Positions 25,550-34,327 of a DNA stretch of 64,000 nucleotides are shown here, piece after piece. Numbering within the stretch: position 1 is the stretch's first letter; each line of letters starts with the position of its first letter. Below the pieces are notes generated by a model. It made no database searches, had not been told where the DNA came from, and saw only the letters and a list, made by a program, of their open reading frames with translations. Source of the stretch: CAVRTM01 sp963696105 (GTDB taxonomy: Bacteria > Actinomycetota > Actinomycetes > Actinomycetales > Dermatophilaceae); contig CAVOIP010000005.1 of the NCBI GenBank assembly GCA_963696105.1, positions 496,001 to 560,000 on the forward strand, read 5' to 3'. Made by a program: the position numbers and the translations under genes.

Positions 25550-25957
25550 ATGCCCCCGGCCCCTTCGCGCGGCACCGTCGCACCCCCCGGCGTCGCCGCG
25601 GCCCGCCGGTCCGCGGTGCTGCTGCTGCTCGGGCTGCTCGCGACCTATCTGGACCTGCCGTGGAAGGCCGTGGCCCTCCTGCCTCTGGCGTTGGCCGCCC
25701 GGGAGACGGTCCGGTCGCTGCGGCAGATGGCCCGAGCCGGTGCCCCGCGCCGGGCCATGGTGTGGTCCGGGATCGGCCTGGCACTGATCGCCTACCTCGC
25801 CGGGAGCGTCCTGCTGATGCTCGCGATGTACGGGCCGTTCACGACCTACCAGGACTGTCTGGCCGGGGCCAACACCGCCGTGGCGAGGGCGAGGTGCCAG
25901 GACCAGCTGGACGGCAGCTTCGGCGACCGCCTCGGTGGGCTCGACCTGCGGCGCTGA
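25550..25957 (+). CDS. Hypothetical membrane protein
   Basis: A 135-aa protein with a disordered Pro/Ala-rich N-terminus and three hydrophobic stretches (SAVLLLLGLLATYLDL, VALLPLALAA, IGLALIAYLAGSVLLMLAM). A soluble tail contains two cysteines (YQDCL and ARCQDQ) that could form a disulfide outside the membrane. I do not recognise the family. GGAG 8 nt before the ATG and good codon use support it as real. It is divergent from purN and convergent with perM. Confidence 0.65.
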   Translation: MPPAPSRGTVAPPGVAAARRSAVLLLLGLLATYLDLPWKAVALLPLALAARETVRSLRQMARAGAPRRAMVWSGIGLALIAYLAGSVLLMLAMYGPFTTYQDCLAGANTAVARARCQDQLDGSFGDRLGGLDLRR

Positions 25958-25983
25958 GGCCGCGGTGGCCGTGCGTGGCGACC

Positions 25984-27237
25984 TCAGCCCCGCCGCGCGC
26001 GCAGGTGCGACGCGCCGACGACCACGGCGGCGCCCAGCAGCAGCTCGCCGAGCAGGGCGCCCCCGACCGCCCAGGGGTTGGCGCCCACGTTGCCGAGCCG
26101 GGCGGCGCCCGCCGCGCCGCCCGCCGCCACGACCGCCAGCGTCAGCACGACCGCGCACAGCACGCACGCCGCGGCCGAGGTCTCGGCCTTGATCTGCCAG
26201 GTGGACAGGCGCGACACGGCGCGCAGGCTACGCCACCCGACGACCGCGCCGACGGCCACCGGCACGAGGACGGCAGCCCACAGCCAGGACGGCAGCGGCC
26301 CGGGGTCGGGCAGGGCGCCCAGCACCGGAACCAGCGGCAGCAGCCCCGGATCCGACCTGGTCCAGGTGATGGAGGAGCCGGCCCCGATGCCGAAGCCGGG
26401 GCCGGCCATCCACGCCAGCGCCCACACCCCGAGGTTGGGCAGCAGCGCGAGCTGGGCCAGGGTCGCGATCGTGCCACCGACCACGCCGGCGCCCAACGCG
26501 TCGTAGAGGCGGCCGACGCGGCCGGCGTGCAGGGCGATGACGACCAGCGTGACCAGGACACCGCAGGCCAGGGAGCAGACCACCCCCCACACGGCCGGGC
26601 GCACCGCCCGGCGCACGAACCGCGGCACCAGGTCGTGCCAGGCGGCCGCCAGGTCGGGCGCGACGGTGCCGATGTCGCCGCGGAACTCACTGCACACGGC
26701 CAGCACGAGCGCGAGCAGGCTCAGCAACAGGCCGCCGAGGACCGCCCCGACCAGGGAGGGCTGCACGTGCGCACCGCGGCTGAGCAGCGCGACGACCAGG
26801 GTGACCAGCGTGTAGGAACCGGTGAACCCGGCGCCGGCGTCCAGGACGTCGACGCGCAGCGCGCCGAACCCGCCGAGGCGGCGCACGTCGTCGTCACCGA
26901 GGAGCCCGAGGACCCGCCTGCCGGCCAGGAACGCCCAGACGAGGGGCACCGCGGTCAGCAGCCACGGGGTGAGGGACACGGTGGCGCTGCCGATGCCGAG
27001 GTGGACGCCGTGGCCGAGCAGCCAGCCGTCGGCGCCGACGGAGAACGCGGTGGTCCACGCCACGGTGCTCTGCGGGCTCGCGACCCAGACCAGCAGCACC
27101 GGTAGGGCGATGGCCAGCAGCGACAGGGTCGCCGCGGACGCGCCGGCGACGACCGCCCGGCGGCGCAGCGGCCACCCCTGCAGGGCCACGGCGTCGGAGT
27201 GGTCGGTCAGGTGGCGGGCGCGATCGAGCAGACTCAT
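25984..27237 (-). CDS. perM: DUF6350 / PerM-like membrane protein
   Basis: A 417-aa polytopic membrane protein with about nine hydrophobic segments. Its place between sucD and purN is the same as that of perM (Rv0955) in M. tuberculosis, where PerM supports cell division and persistence; the family is DUF6350. Assignment rests on synteny, size and topology more than on a catalytic motif. The N-terminal SLLDRARHLTDHSDAVALQG precedes the first span. AAGGAACC just before the ATG is the ribosome site. A strong hairpin separates it from sucD. Confidence 0.72.
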   Translation of the reverse strand: MSLLDRARHLTDHSDAVALQGWPLRRRAVVAGASAATLSLLAIALPVLLVWVASPQSTVAWTTAFSVGADGWLLGHGVHLGIGSATVSLTPWLLTAVPLVWAFLAGRRVLGLLGDDDVRRLGGFGALRVDVLDAGAGFTGSYTLVTLVVALLSRGAHVQPSLVGAVLGGLLLSLLALVLAVCSEFRGDIGTVAPDLAAAWHDLVPRFVRRAVRPAVWGVVCSLACGVLVTLVVIALHAGRVGRLYDALGAGVVGGTIATLAQLALLPNLGVWALAWMAGPGFGIGAGSSITWTRSDPGLLPLVPVLGALPDPGPLPSWLWAAVLVPVAVGAVVGWRSLRAVSRLSTWQIKAETSAAACVLCAVVLTLAVVAAGGAAGAARLGNVGANPWAVGGALLGELLLGAAVVVGASHLRARRG

Positions 27238-27322
27238 GGTTCCTTCATCGTCGCCGGTGCGGGCAGCGGCGCAGGGAGGGCACGCCGGGCACCGGTCGAT
27301 TGCTGCAGAAATCCGCGGGCGC

Positions 27323-27362
27323 CGACGGGCCGGTCCCCTCCGGGGAGGGAACCGGCCCGTCG
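27323..27362 (-). terminator. Strong hairpin after sucCD
   Basis: CGACGGGCCGGT (27323-27334) pairs with ACCGGCCCGTCG (27351-27362). After one mismatch the stem continues with CCCTCC/GGAGGG and closes a 2-nt loop. It lies 20 nt beyond the sucD stop and should end the sucCD transcript before perM. Confidence 0.8.
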
Positions 27363-27382
27363 TACCGGCTGGGGGTGGAGCG

Positions 27383-28273
27383 TCAGCCGAGGTCCTTCAT
27401 GATCTCGCGCATCAGGTCGGCGGTCGCGGACGGCGTCTTGCCGACCTTGACGCCGGCGGCCTCGAGGGCCTCCTGCTTGGCGGCAGCGGTGCCGGAGGAA
27501 CCGGACACGATGGCGCCGGCGTGGCCCATCGTCTTGCCCTCCGGGGCGGTGAAGCCGGCGACGTAGCCGACGACCGGCTTGGTCACGTGCTCCTTGATGT
27601 ACGCCGCGGCCCGCTCCTCGGCGTCGCCGCCGATCTCACCGATCATGACGATGGCGTCGGTGTCGGGGTCGGCCTCGAAGGCCTCGAGGCAGTCGATGTG
27701 GGTGGTGCCGATGATCGGGTCACCGCCGATGCCGACGGCCGTGGAGAAGCCGAACTCGCGCAGCTCGTACATCATCTGGTAGGTCAGCGTCCCCGACTTG
27801 GACACCAGCCCGATGCGGCCGGGGCCCGAGATGTCGGCGGGGATGATGCCGGCGTTGGAGGCCCCGGGGCTGATCAGACCCGGGCAGTTCGGGCCGACGA
27901 TGCGGGTCGTGCCCTTCTGCACCGAGTAGGCGTAGAACTCGGCGGTGTCCTTGACCGCGATGCCCTCGGTGATGACCACGGCCAGCGGGATCGCGGCGTC
28001 GATCGCCTCGACGACGGCCGACTTGGCGAACGCCGGCGGCACGAAGATGACCGACACGTTCGCGCCGGTCTCGGCCATGGCGTCGGCGACGGACCCGAAC
28101 ACGGGCACCGTGACGCCGCCGGAGAACTCGACGGTCTGCCCGGCCTTCCGGGGGTTGACGCCACCGACGATGGTGGTGCCCGAGGCGAGCATGCGCTGGG
28201 TGTGCTTCATGCCCTCGGAGCCGGTCATGCCCTGGACGATGACCTTGGAGTCAGCGTTGAGGAAAATTGCCAT
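27383..28273 (-). CDS. sucD: Succinyl-CoA synthetase alpha subunit
   Basis: ADP/GDP-forming succinyl-CoA ligase alpha chain, 296 aa, the substrate-level phosphorylation step of the TCA cycle. An N-terminal CoA-binding Rossmann domain starts KVIVQGMTGSEGMKHT. GPNCPGLISPG lies mid-protein, and the phosphorylated histidine is in GHAGAIVSG near residue 246. It follows sucC after 16 nt and is followed by a strong terminator. Confidence 0.96.
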   Translation of the reverse strand: MAIFLNADSKVIVQGMTGSEGMKHTQRMLASGTTIVGGVNPRKAGQTVEFSGGVTVPVFGSVADAMAETGANVSVIFVPPAFAKSAVVEAIDAAIPLAVVITEGIAVKDTAEFYAYSVQKGTTRIVGPNCPGLISPGASNAGIIPADISGPGRIGLVSKSGTLTYQMMYELREFGFSTAVGIGGDPIIGTTHIDCLEAFEADPDTDAIVMIGEIGGDAEERAAAYIKEHVTKPVVGYVAGFTAPEGKTMGHAGAIVSGSSGTAAAKQEALEAAGVKVGKTPSATADLMREIMKDLG

Positions 28274-28289
28274 TGTGAGGTCCTGCCCC

Positions 28290-29468
28290 TTACTTGGATG
28301 CCAGCTCGGCGGCCTTGCGGGCCGCGCCGTCCATGGTCGCTTCGATGGTCACGAGCGGGTGGTTGGCCTCCGCGAGGATGCGCCGGCCCTCCTCGACGTT
28401 GTTGCCGTCCAGCCGGACGACGAGTGGCTTGGTGGCCTCGTTCCCCAGCGCCTCGAGCGCGCCGACGATGCCGTTGGCGACCGCGTCGCAGGACGTGATC
28501 CCGCCGAAGACGTTGACGAACACCGACTTCACCTGCTCGTCGCCGAGGATGATGTGCAGGCCGTTGGCCATGACCTCGGCCGAGGCGCCGCCGCCGATGT
28601 CGAGGAAGTTGGCCGGCTTCGGCTGGCCGGGGAACTCCTCGCCGGCGTAGGCGACGACGTCCAGGGTCGACATGACCAGGCCCGCGCCGTTGCCGATGAT
28701 CCCGACGGAGCCGTCGAGCTTGACGTAGTTGAGGTTCTTGGCCTTGGCGGCCGCCTCGAGCGGGTCGGCCGAGGCCTTGTCCTCGAGCGCCTCGTGGTCG
28801 GGGTGACGGAACCCGGCGTTCTCGTCCAGGGTCACCTTGCCGTCGAGGGCGACGATCGTGCCGTCGGTGGTCTTGACCAGCGGGTTGACCTCGACCAGCG
28901 TCGCGTCCTCGTCGCGGTAGACGGTCCACAGCTTCTGGATCGCGTCGGAGATCTGGTCCTTGACGTCGTCGTCGAACCCGGCGGCGTCGACGATCTCCTC
29001 GGCCTTGGCGGCGTCGATCCCGACGATCGGGTCGACCGCGACGCGGGCGAGGGCCTCAGGGCGCTCGACGGCGAGGACCTCGATCTCCATGCCGCCCTCC
29101 TTGCTGGCCATCGCGAGGTAGGTGCGGTTGGCCCGGTCCAGCAGCACGGAGAAGTAGTACTCCTCGGCGATCTGCGCGCCCTGGGCGATCATCACCTGGT
29201 GGACCGTGTGGCCCTTGATGTCCATGCCGAGGATCTGCTCGGCGGCCGCGGCCGCCTCGTCCAGGGTCTTGGCCACCTTGACGCCACCGGCCTTGCCGCG
29301 ACCGCCGGTCTTGACCTGGGCCTTGACGACGGTCACGCCGCCGCTGGTGGCGCCGATCTTCTCCGCCGCCGCACGGGCCTCGTCCACGGTCGTGGCGACG
29401 GCGCCGGCCAGCACCGGCACCCCGTGCGCTTCGAACACGTCGCGCGCTTGGTACTCGAAAAGGTCCAC
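28290..29468 (-). CDS. sucC: Succinyl-CoA synthetase beta subunit
   Basis: Nucleotide-binding chain of succinyl-CoA ligase, 392 aa. The N-terminal ATP-grasp domain starts MDLFEYQARDVFEAHGVPVL and includes VKAQVKTGGRGKAGGVK and the metal/ATP residues in LVEVNPLV. The C-terminal ligase domain contains NGAGLVMSTLD, LDIGGGAS and FVNVFGGITSCD. GAGG 8 nt before the GTG is the ribosome site. It begins the sucCD operon and diverges from a lipoprotein gene. Confidence 0.96.
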   Translation of the reverse strand: MDLFEYQARDVFEAHGVPVLAGAVATTVDEARAAAEKIGATSGGVTVVKAQVKTGGRGKAGGVKVAKTLDEAAAAAEQILGMDIKGHTVHQVMIAQGAQIAEEYYFSVLLDRANRTYLAMASKEGGMEIEVLAVERPEALARVAVDPIVGIDAAKAEEIVDAAGFDDDVKDQISDAIQKLWTVYRDEDATLVEVNPLVKTTDGTIVALDGKVTLDENAGFRHPDHEALEDKASADPLEAAAKAKNLNYVKLDGSVGIIGNGAGLVMSTLDVVAYAGEEFPGQPKPANFLDIGGGASAEVMANGLHIILGDEQVKSVFVNVFGGITSCDAVANGIVGALEALGNEATKPLVVRLDGNNVEEGRRILAEANHPLVTIEATMDGAARKAAELASK

Positions 29469-29669
29469 GAGTTCATCCTCGTCATCGAAGGGTCATGGAA
29501 AGGAAATCCCGCAGCGGAGCCTAGTCCTGCTCCCGAGGGGTCGCCGGACACGGGTGCGGCGACCCCGGACAAGTGCGACCAATCTCACCGGAGGGGGAAC
29601 GGGCGCGCCCGCGCAGGCGTCGGACCGAAGGACAGGTGGGCAGCGCGGGACGAGCAGGAGGCGGCGGAC

Positions 29670-30206
29670 GTGGACACCAGGGCGATCGGACCGGCAGTGC
29701 GGATCCTCGTGACGGGCACCGTCGTGCTCGCCCTCGCGGCCTGCGGGTCGGGCTCGGGCGCCCCCGGCGGAGCGACCGGAAGCTCGAGCAGCAGCCCCTC
29801 GCCCTCCTCCTCCACCACGCCGCCCCGGACGCCCACCGCCGCCGCCTTTCCCCTCACGGTGACCCGCACCGGCGGCATCGCCGGCTTCCACGACACCGTG
29901 GTCCTGCAGGCCGACGGCCGGCTCGAGGTCAACAGCCGCGGCCACACCAGCAGCTGCCGGCTCAAGCCGGAGGTGCTCAAGGACATCCTGCGGGCCGTGG
30001 GCGGGGTCCCGTGGGGGCGCCTGACCCCGGCCGACAGCAAGCCGCAGCACCCCGACGACATGGTCCTGCTGGTCAGGAGCGACGGCCGTCGCGCGCCGGC
30101 CCGGCTGGACGACCCGCTGCTCGGGGGGCTCCAGCAGCAGCTGAGCGACCTGGTCGTCGACTCCTCCGGCGCGAACCCGGCACACGAGCTGTGCGTACCG
30201 GCCTGA
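29670..30206 (+). CDS. Hypothetical lipoprotein
   Basis: A 178-aa exported lipoprotein. The signal peptide (ILVTGTVVLALAAC) ends in the lipobox LAAC, and a Ser/Pro/Thr-rich linker follows. The mature domain starts LTVTRTGGIAGFHDTVVLQADGRLEV and contains two further cysteines (SSCRLK and HELCVPA) that may pair. The pattern is often seen in actinobacterial lipoproteins of unknown role. A perfect AGGAGG 8 nt before the GTG at 29670 decides the start. It ends at a 13-bp bidirectional hairpin. Confidence 0.8.
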   Translation: MDTRAIGPAVRILVTGTVVLALAACGSGSGAPGGATGSSSSSPSPSSSTTPPRTPTAAAFPLTVTRTGGIAGFHDTVVLQADGRLEVNSRGHTSSCRLKPEVLKDILRAVGGVPWGRLTPADSKPQHPDDMVLLVRSDGRRAPARLDDPLLGGLQQQLSDLVVDSSGANPAHELCVPA

Positions 30207-30232
30207 GCACTCCCGCCGCACCGCCCGCTCAC

Positions 30233-30270
30233 GACAGCAGCGCCGACCCCAGGGGGCCGGCGCTGCTGTC
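30233..30270. terminator. 13-bp bidirectional hairpin between lipoprotein and M4 protease genes
   Basis: GACAGCAGCGCCG (30233-30245) pairs perfectly with CGGCGCTGCTGTC (30258-30270) around a 12-nt loop. It lies between convergent stop codons at 30206 and 30285. Confidence 0.8.
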
Positions 30271-30284
30271 AGCTGGGCTGTGGG

Positions 30285-32348
30285 TCAGCCCGTGGTGACC
30301 GACGTGTCGTCGACCACGAAGCTGGTCTGCAGCGAGGAGTCCTCGTTCATGAGGAACTTCACCGTGACCGACTTTCCCTTGTACGACGCCAGCGAGAACG
30401 ACTTCTGCGCGTAGGTCGCGTCGGCACCGACGTTGGAGTACGTCGCCAGCGTGGTGGTGGTCGTGCCGCTGACCACCTGCACCTTCATCGTGTCGTACGC
30501 CGTCGACCCGCTCTCGGCGGTGTCGGTGCGCAGCCAGAACGACAGGGTCGGGGCGGCCGCGGTGGACGGGATGGTCACCGACTGGGTGACGGTCTCGGTC
30601 GCCGTCGTGCCGTTGCCGCCCAGCCACGCCTTGTAGCTGCCGGTGTGCGCCGGGCGCCCGGTGTTGTTGGTGATCGGGCCGGAGGTGCCACCCCAGCCGG
30701 CCTGTCCGGACTCGAAGCCGGGGTTGGCCAGCAGGTTGCTCCCGGTGGGCGGCGGGGTCGTGGTGCCCCCGCAGGTCTCCGAGCCGGCCGGGACGGCGAT
30801 CGCCGAGAACGCAGCGGCCACTCCCGTGCACTCGGCGCTGGAGGCGCCGTACAGGTCCTTGGCCGACCTGATGGCCCCGTTGCGCGCGGCGGCGTAGTTG
30901 CTGCCGGAGGTCAGGTAGGTGGACAGGGTGCGGTACCAGATCTTCGCGGCCTTGTCCCGGCCGATCCCGGTCACCGTGGAGCCGTCGCAGGTCGGGCTGT
31001 TGTACGACGTGCCGTTGATGGTCTTGGCGCCCGAGCCCTCCGAGGCCAGGTAGAACCAGTGGTTCAGCGGGCCTGAGGAGTAGTGCGGGTCCAGGCTGCC
31101 GAGGGTGGAGGACCAGCAGTCCTTGCTCGCCCCGTCGCGCGAGGGCTTGTCCATGTAGCGCAGCGGGGTGCCGTTGCCGTTGAGGTCGATCTCCTCACCG
31201 ATCAGGTAGTCCCCGGGGTCGCTGGCGTTGGCGGCGTAGAACTCCACGGCGGTGCCGAAGATGTCGCTGGTCGCCTCGTTCAGGCCGCCGGCGTCACCGG
31301 TGTAGGCCAGGCCCGCGGTGTTCTCGGTGACGCCGTGGCTCATCTCGTGCGCCGCGACGTCGAGCTCGACCAGCGGGTGGGTGTTGCTCGCGCCGTCGCC
31401 GTAGGTCATCTGGGTGCCGTCCCAGAAGGCGTTCTCGTAGTTGTTGCCGTAGTGGACCCGTGACCGGGCGCCGACGCCGTCGTTCTTGATGCCGTTGCGG
31501 CCCTGGACGTTCTTGTAGTAGTCGAACGTCTTCTCGGCGCCGTACTGGGCGTCGACGGCGGCGGAGGCGCGGTCGGACACGCTGCCGTTGCCCCACACGT
31601 CGTCGGCGTCGGTGAACTGGGTGCCGGTGCCGCTGGTCGCCTGCTTCAGGTCGGTGGTGTAGTTGCCCACCGGGTCCTTGAGCTGGTAGCTGCTGCCGCT
31701 CAGGGTGCTGCCGATGGTCACGTTGCCGACGAAGATGCCCCGCCCCGACCCCTCCTCGACGTCGTCCCAGCGAGCGAGGGTGGCGCCGCTGGTCGCGTCG
31801 ACGATGGTGTGCAGGCGGGTGGGGGTCTGGTCGGCCTTGATCCCGGTCACCAGCACGTCGTACGCGAGGCGGGGCGTGGCACCACCGGCGTAGACGACGA
31901 GCTCGCCGGCAGCGGCCTTGCGGGCGAGGGCGGGCGACGTCGACCCGGTGGCGCGCGCGGTGGCCGCGGCCACGCGGGGGGTGGTGGAGGCGACGTCGGC
32001 GCGACCGGAGGCGTTCCAGCTGACGTTGCGGACCGCGCCGGCGCTGGTGCGGTGGACGACGAAGTCGCCCCCGATCACGCGCAGCCCGGCGAACGTGCGC
32101 TCGTACCGGACGTGGGTGCTGCCGTCCCGGTCGGTGACGACGTCCTTGACCTTCAGCTGCTCGCGGCTGTCCAGCCTCAGGGCCGCGGCCGTGTCCGCGG
32201 CCCTCGCCTGTGCGGCCGCGATCGCGGGCCGGGCGGAGGAGCCCGACGCGGCGGTGGGCAGGGCCGAGGCCATGGGTGCGGTGGCCGCGCCGGCGGCCAC
32301 GACGGCACTGATGGCGCCCAGGGCCAGACCGCATTTCAGAGGCTTCAC
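30285..32348 (-). CDS. Secreted M4-family metalloprotease (thermolysin-like) with C-terminal beta domain
   Basis: A 687-aa zinc endopeptidase made as a pre-pro-protein. A signal peptide (about 1-32) precedes an FTP/PepSY-type propeptide. The catalytic domain (about 215-515) carries HEMSH, the third zinc ligand in GLNEATSD, and the catalytic histidine region HYSSGPLNHWFY. After a Thr/Pro linker (GGTTTPPPTGSN) comes a 150-aa beta-rich domain starting LLANPGFESGQAGW, like carbohydrate- or substrate-binding modules. GAGGAG 6 nt before the GTG at 32348 decides the start. It is exported and probably matures by self-cleavage; the likely job is degrading external protein. Confidence 0.93.
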   Translation of the reverse strand: MKPLKCGLALGAISAVVAAGAATAPMASALPTAASGSSARPAIAAAQARAADTAAALRLDSREQLKVKDVVTDRDGSTHVRYERTFAGLRVIGGDFVVHRTSAGAVRNVSWNASGRADVASTTPRVAAATARATGSTSPALARKAAAGELVVYAGGATPRLAYDVLVTGIKADQTPTRLHTIVDATSGATLARWDDVEEGSGRGIFVGNVTIGSTLSGSSYQLKDPVGNYTTDLKQATSGTGTQFTDADDVWGNGSVSDRASAAVDAQYGAEKTFDYYKNVQGRNGIKNDGVGARSRVHYGNNYENAFWDGTQMTYGDGASNTHPLVELDVAAHEMSHGVTENTAGLAYTGDAGGLNEATSDIFGTAVEFYAANASDPGDYLIGEEIDLNGNGTPLRYMDKPSRDGASKDCWSSTLGSLDPHYSSGPLNHWFYLASEGSGAKTINGTSYNSPTCDGSTVTGIGRDKAAKIWYRTLSTYLTSGSNYAAARNGAIRSAKDLYGASSAECTGVAAAFSAIAVPAGSETCGGTTTPPPTGSNLLANPGFESGQAGWGGTSGPITNNTGRPAHTGSYKAWLGGNGTTATETVTQSVTIPSTAAAPTLSFWLRTDTAESGSTAYDTMKVQVVSGTTTTTLATYSNVGADATYAQKSFSLASYKGKSVTVKFLMNEDSSLQTSFVVDDTSVTTG

Positions 32349-32475
32349 GAACAACTCCTCGCTGTGAGGTCGCCGGGATTGGGCAACCGGGGCAGCCGAT
32401 TTCGACAGTACGCGCGGAGCGGTGCTCCCCGTGACGTCTTCGGCTGGCGCGAACGCTCCAGCCTGGACGGACGGG

Positions 32476-32494
32476 GGGTCAATGGCCTTGACCC
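32476..32494. promoter_or_regulatory. Inverted repeat GGGTCAA-N5-TTGACCC upstream of M4 protease
   Basis: A perfect 7-bp dyad with a 5-nt spacer lies 128-146 nt upstream of the protease start, in a 255-nt gap with no gene. The spacing and symmetry suit a dimeric regulator. The minus strand also holds TTGGGTCAAG, which could include a -35 element. Confidence 0.45.
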
Positions 32495-32603
32495 AACCTT
32501 TGCCCGTACGGGGGCACTTCGGGGGCTGCGCCCGCCCCGGGAGCTGCTTCGTCAGCGCGCGGTCACGGCTCTGCCGGTGCGGGAGGAGGGGGTCTGCGGC
32601 CGG

Positions 32604-33017
32604 TCAGCCCGCAGAGACGTTGGCGCGCACCCAGTCGACGATCTCGGTGGTGGTGGCGCCGGGCGTGAAGACCTTGGCCACGCCCATCTTCGCCAGCGCG
32701 GGGACGTCGTCCTCGGGGATGATGCCGCCGCCGAACACCACGATGTCATCGGCGTCGCGCGCCGCGAGGAGCTCGGTGACCCTGGCGAACAGGGTCATGT
32801 GCGCGCCCGAGAGCACGGACAGGCCCACCGCGTCCGCGTCCTCCTGGATCGCCGCCTCGACGATCTGCTCCGGCGTCTGGTGCAGCCCGGTGTAGACCAC
32901 CTCCATGCCCGCGTCACGCAGGGCCCGGGCGACGACCTTGGCCCCCCGGTCATGACCGTCGAGGCCGGGCTTGGCCACGACGACACGAAGAGGGCTCTGG
33001 CTCGGGCTCTGGCTCAT
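32604..33017 (-). CDS. Stand-alone cobalamin B12-binding domain protein (methylmalonyl-CoA mutase C-terminal type)
   Basis: A 137-aa protein made only of the B12-binding fold. The full cobalamin signature is present: DGHDRG (DxHxxG, with the histidine that ligates cobalt), SVL (SxL) about 40 residues later, then FGGGIIPEDD. Such a domain is the C-terminal half of methylmalonyl-CoA mutase; here no mutase subunit is nearby. It may pair with a mutase encoded elsewhere or act as a B12 carrier or sensor. A TAGTGT box 7 nt before the ATG supports this start. Confidence 0.87.
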   Translation of the reverse strand: MSQSPSQSPLRVVVAKPGLDGHDRGAKVVARALRDAGMEVVYTGLHQTPEQIVEAAIQEDADAVGLSVLSGAHMTLFARVTELLAARDADDIVVFGGGIIPEDDVPALAKMGVAKVFTPGATTTEIVDWVRANVSAG

Positions 33018-33024
33018 GGGGCGC

Positions 33025-33030
33025 ACACTA
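33025..33030 (-). promoter_or_regulatory. Predicted -10 box of B12-binding protein gene (leaderless)
   Basis: TAGTGT on the minus strand ends 7 nt before the ATG at 33017, with no ribosome site between them. Confidence 0.5.
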
Positions 33031-33240
33031 CCGACCCGGGCCCTTCGGCTCGGGTCGGGCGCCGTTCGCGGGTGGATGGTTGACTGATCAGGTACCACGT
33101 CCGGCCACCAGCCGCCGGCCACGCCAGTACGACCCCTGGGGAAAGGGCCCGATGACCTCGACCGCCGCCTCGGGACCGGAGTCCCGCACGCCCGGCAGCG
33201 CGCCCGCGGCCACCGGGCTCAGGGCGACCGGGCAGCCGGC

Positions 33241-34254
33241 GTGCCTGCCCCGGCGGGCTGCCGGGCAGGCACCGCGCGCCTGCTGGAGGTCGGTCGCAGC
33301 ACCGGACTGCTGCAGGCCGCCGACGCCCTGACGCAGGTGACGAAGGCCCTGTGCAGCCCCGCCGGGGTCGTCGGCGCCGCCCTGGAGACGGCCTGGGTGA
33401 GCACGCACCTCGCGCTCTACCCGTTCGGCCTGCGCGCTCGCGACGAGGACCCGGCGCTCGGCGACCGGTACAGCGTCACGCACCTTCCACCGCTGCAGCG
33501 CAGCCTCGTGATCGGCGACGTGGAGGCCGCCGGCACCCCGATCCTGCTGGTGCACGGCATGGGCGACAACCGCTCCGTCTTCACCCTGCTGCGCCGCGGC
33601 CTGCGCCGGCGGGGCTTCGGCCGGGTCCTGACCCTGAACTACTCGCCGCTGACCGCTGACGTCCGGACCGCCGCCGCGCTCCTCGCGCTCGAGGTGGAGC
33701 AGCTGGTCGCCGAGACCGGGTACGAGCGGGTGCACGTGGTCGGCCACAGCCTCGGCGGCCTGATCGCCCGCTACTACGTCACCCGCCTCGGCGGTGACCA
33801 GCGGGTGCACACCCTGGTCACCCTCGGGACGCCGCACCGCGGCACCTACAGCGCCTACGCCCTGCCCTCACGCCTGTGCCGGCAGCTGCGGCCGGGCAGC
33901 GGGTTGATGAGGGAGCTCGCCGAGCCGGTGCCGGGGTGCCGCACGCGGTTCATCGCCTACTGGTCGGACCTGGACCAGCTGGTGCTCCCCCAGGACCACG
34001 CGCGGCTCGAGCACCCTGACCTCGCCGCCCACAACATCGAGGTGCACGGGCTGGGGCACATGAGCCTGCCGATCAGCGGCCGCGTGGTGCACGGCATCTC
34101 CACCGCCCTCGCCCACCTCGACCCCGACGGCTCCGCCGTGGCCGCCGTGGCCAACGTGGCCACCGGCGTGGCGGTCGGCGTGGCGAACCTCGCGGGGCCC
34201 GCGGCCCGCGCCACCGTCGCCGACGCACCCGGCGGCGCGCGTCGCACGTCCTGA
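33241..34254 (+). CDS. Alpha/beta-hydrolase, lipase/esterase family
   Basis: A 337-aa hydrolase. TPILLVHGMGDNRSVF holds the oxyanion-side HG motif and VHVVGHSLGGLIARYY the nucleophile elbow (GHSLG) near residue 178. YWSDLDQLVLP supplies a likely catalytic Asp, and GLGHMSLP the late histidine. The C-terminus is an Ala/Val-rich tail. The natural lipid or ester is unknown. No canonical start lies upstream of the GTG at 33241 in this frame, yet a well-placed ATG at 33152 with GAAAGGG exists in another frame, so the N-terminus is uncertain (see findings). Confidence 0.8.
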   Translation: MPAPAGCRAGTARLLEVGRSTGLLQAADALTQVTKALCSPAGVVGAALETAWVSTHLALYPFGLRARDEDPALGDRYSVTHLPPLQRSLVIGDVEAAGTPILLVHGMGDNRSVFTLLRRGLRRRGFGRVLTLNYSPLTADVRTAAALLALEVEQLVAETGYERVHVVGHSLGGLIARYYVTRLGGDQRVHTLVTLGTPHRGTYSAYALPSRLCRQLRPGSGLMRELAEPVPGCRTRFIAYWSDLDQLVLPQDHARLEHPDLAAHNIEVHGLGHMSLPISGRVVHGISTALAHLDPDGSAVAAVANVATGVAVGVANLAGPAARATVADAPGGARRTS

Positions 34255-34261
34255 CGGGCCC

Positions 34262-34308
34262 GGTGGTCGCACCACGAGCGCCGACACGGTACGGCGCCGG
34301 TGACCACC
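34262..34308. terminator. Nested hairpin between lipase and pcrA
   Basis: An outer 7-bp stem (GGTGGTC 34262-34268 with GACCACC 34302-34308) encloses an inner 6-bp stem (GCGCCG 34278-34283 with CGGCGC 34292-34297). It lies between convergent stop codons at 34254 and 34328 and may terminate both. Confidence 0.5.
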
Positions 34309-34327
34309 CGACGCCCCGTACGCGTCC

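Noticed and set aside
25273..27105. 610-codon plus-strand frame across purN and perM
   Set aside because: Shadow of perM. The small membrane-protein gene at 25550 in another frame is better supported by its ribosome site and spans.
30285..32348. TTG start at 32354 for the M4 protease
   Set aside because: GTG at 32348 has GAGGAG at the right distance and gives a standard signal peptide start (MKPLKCGLAL).
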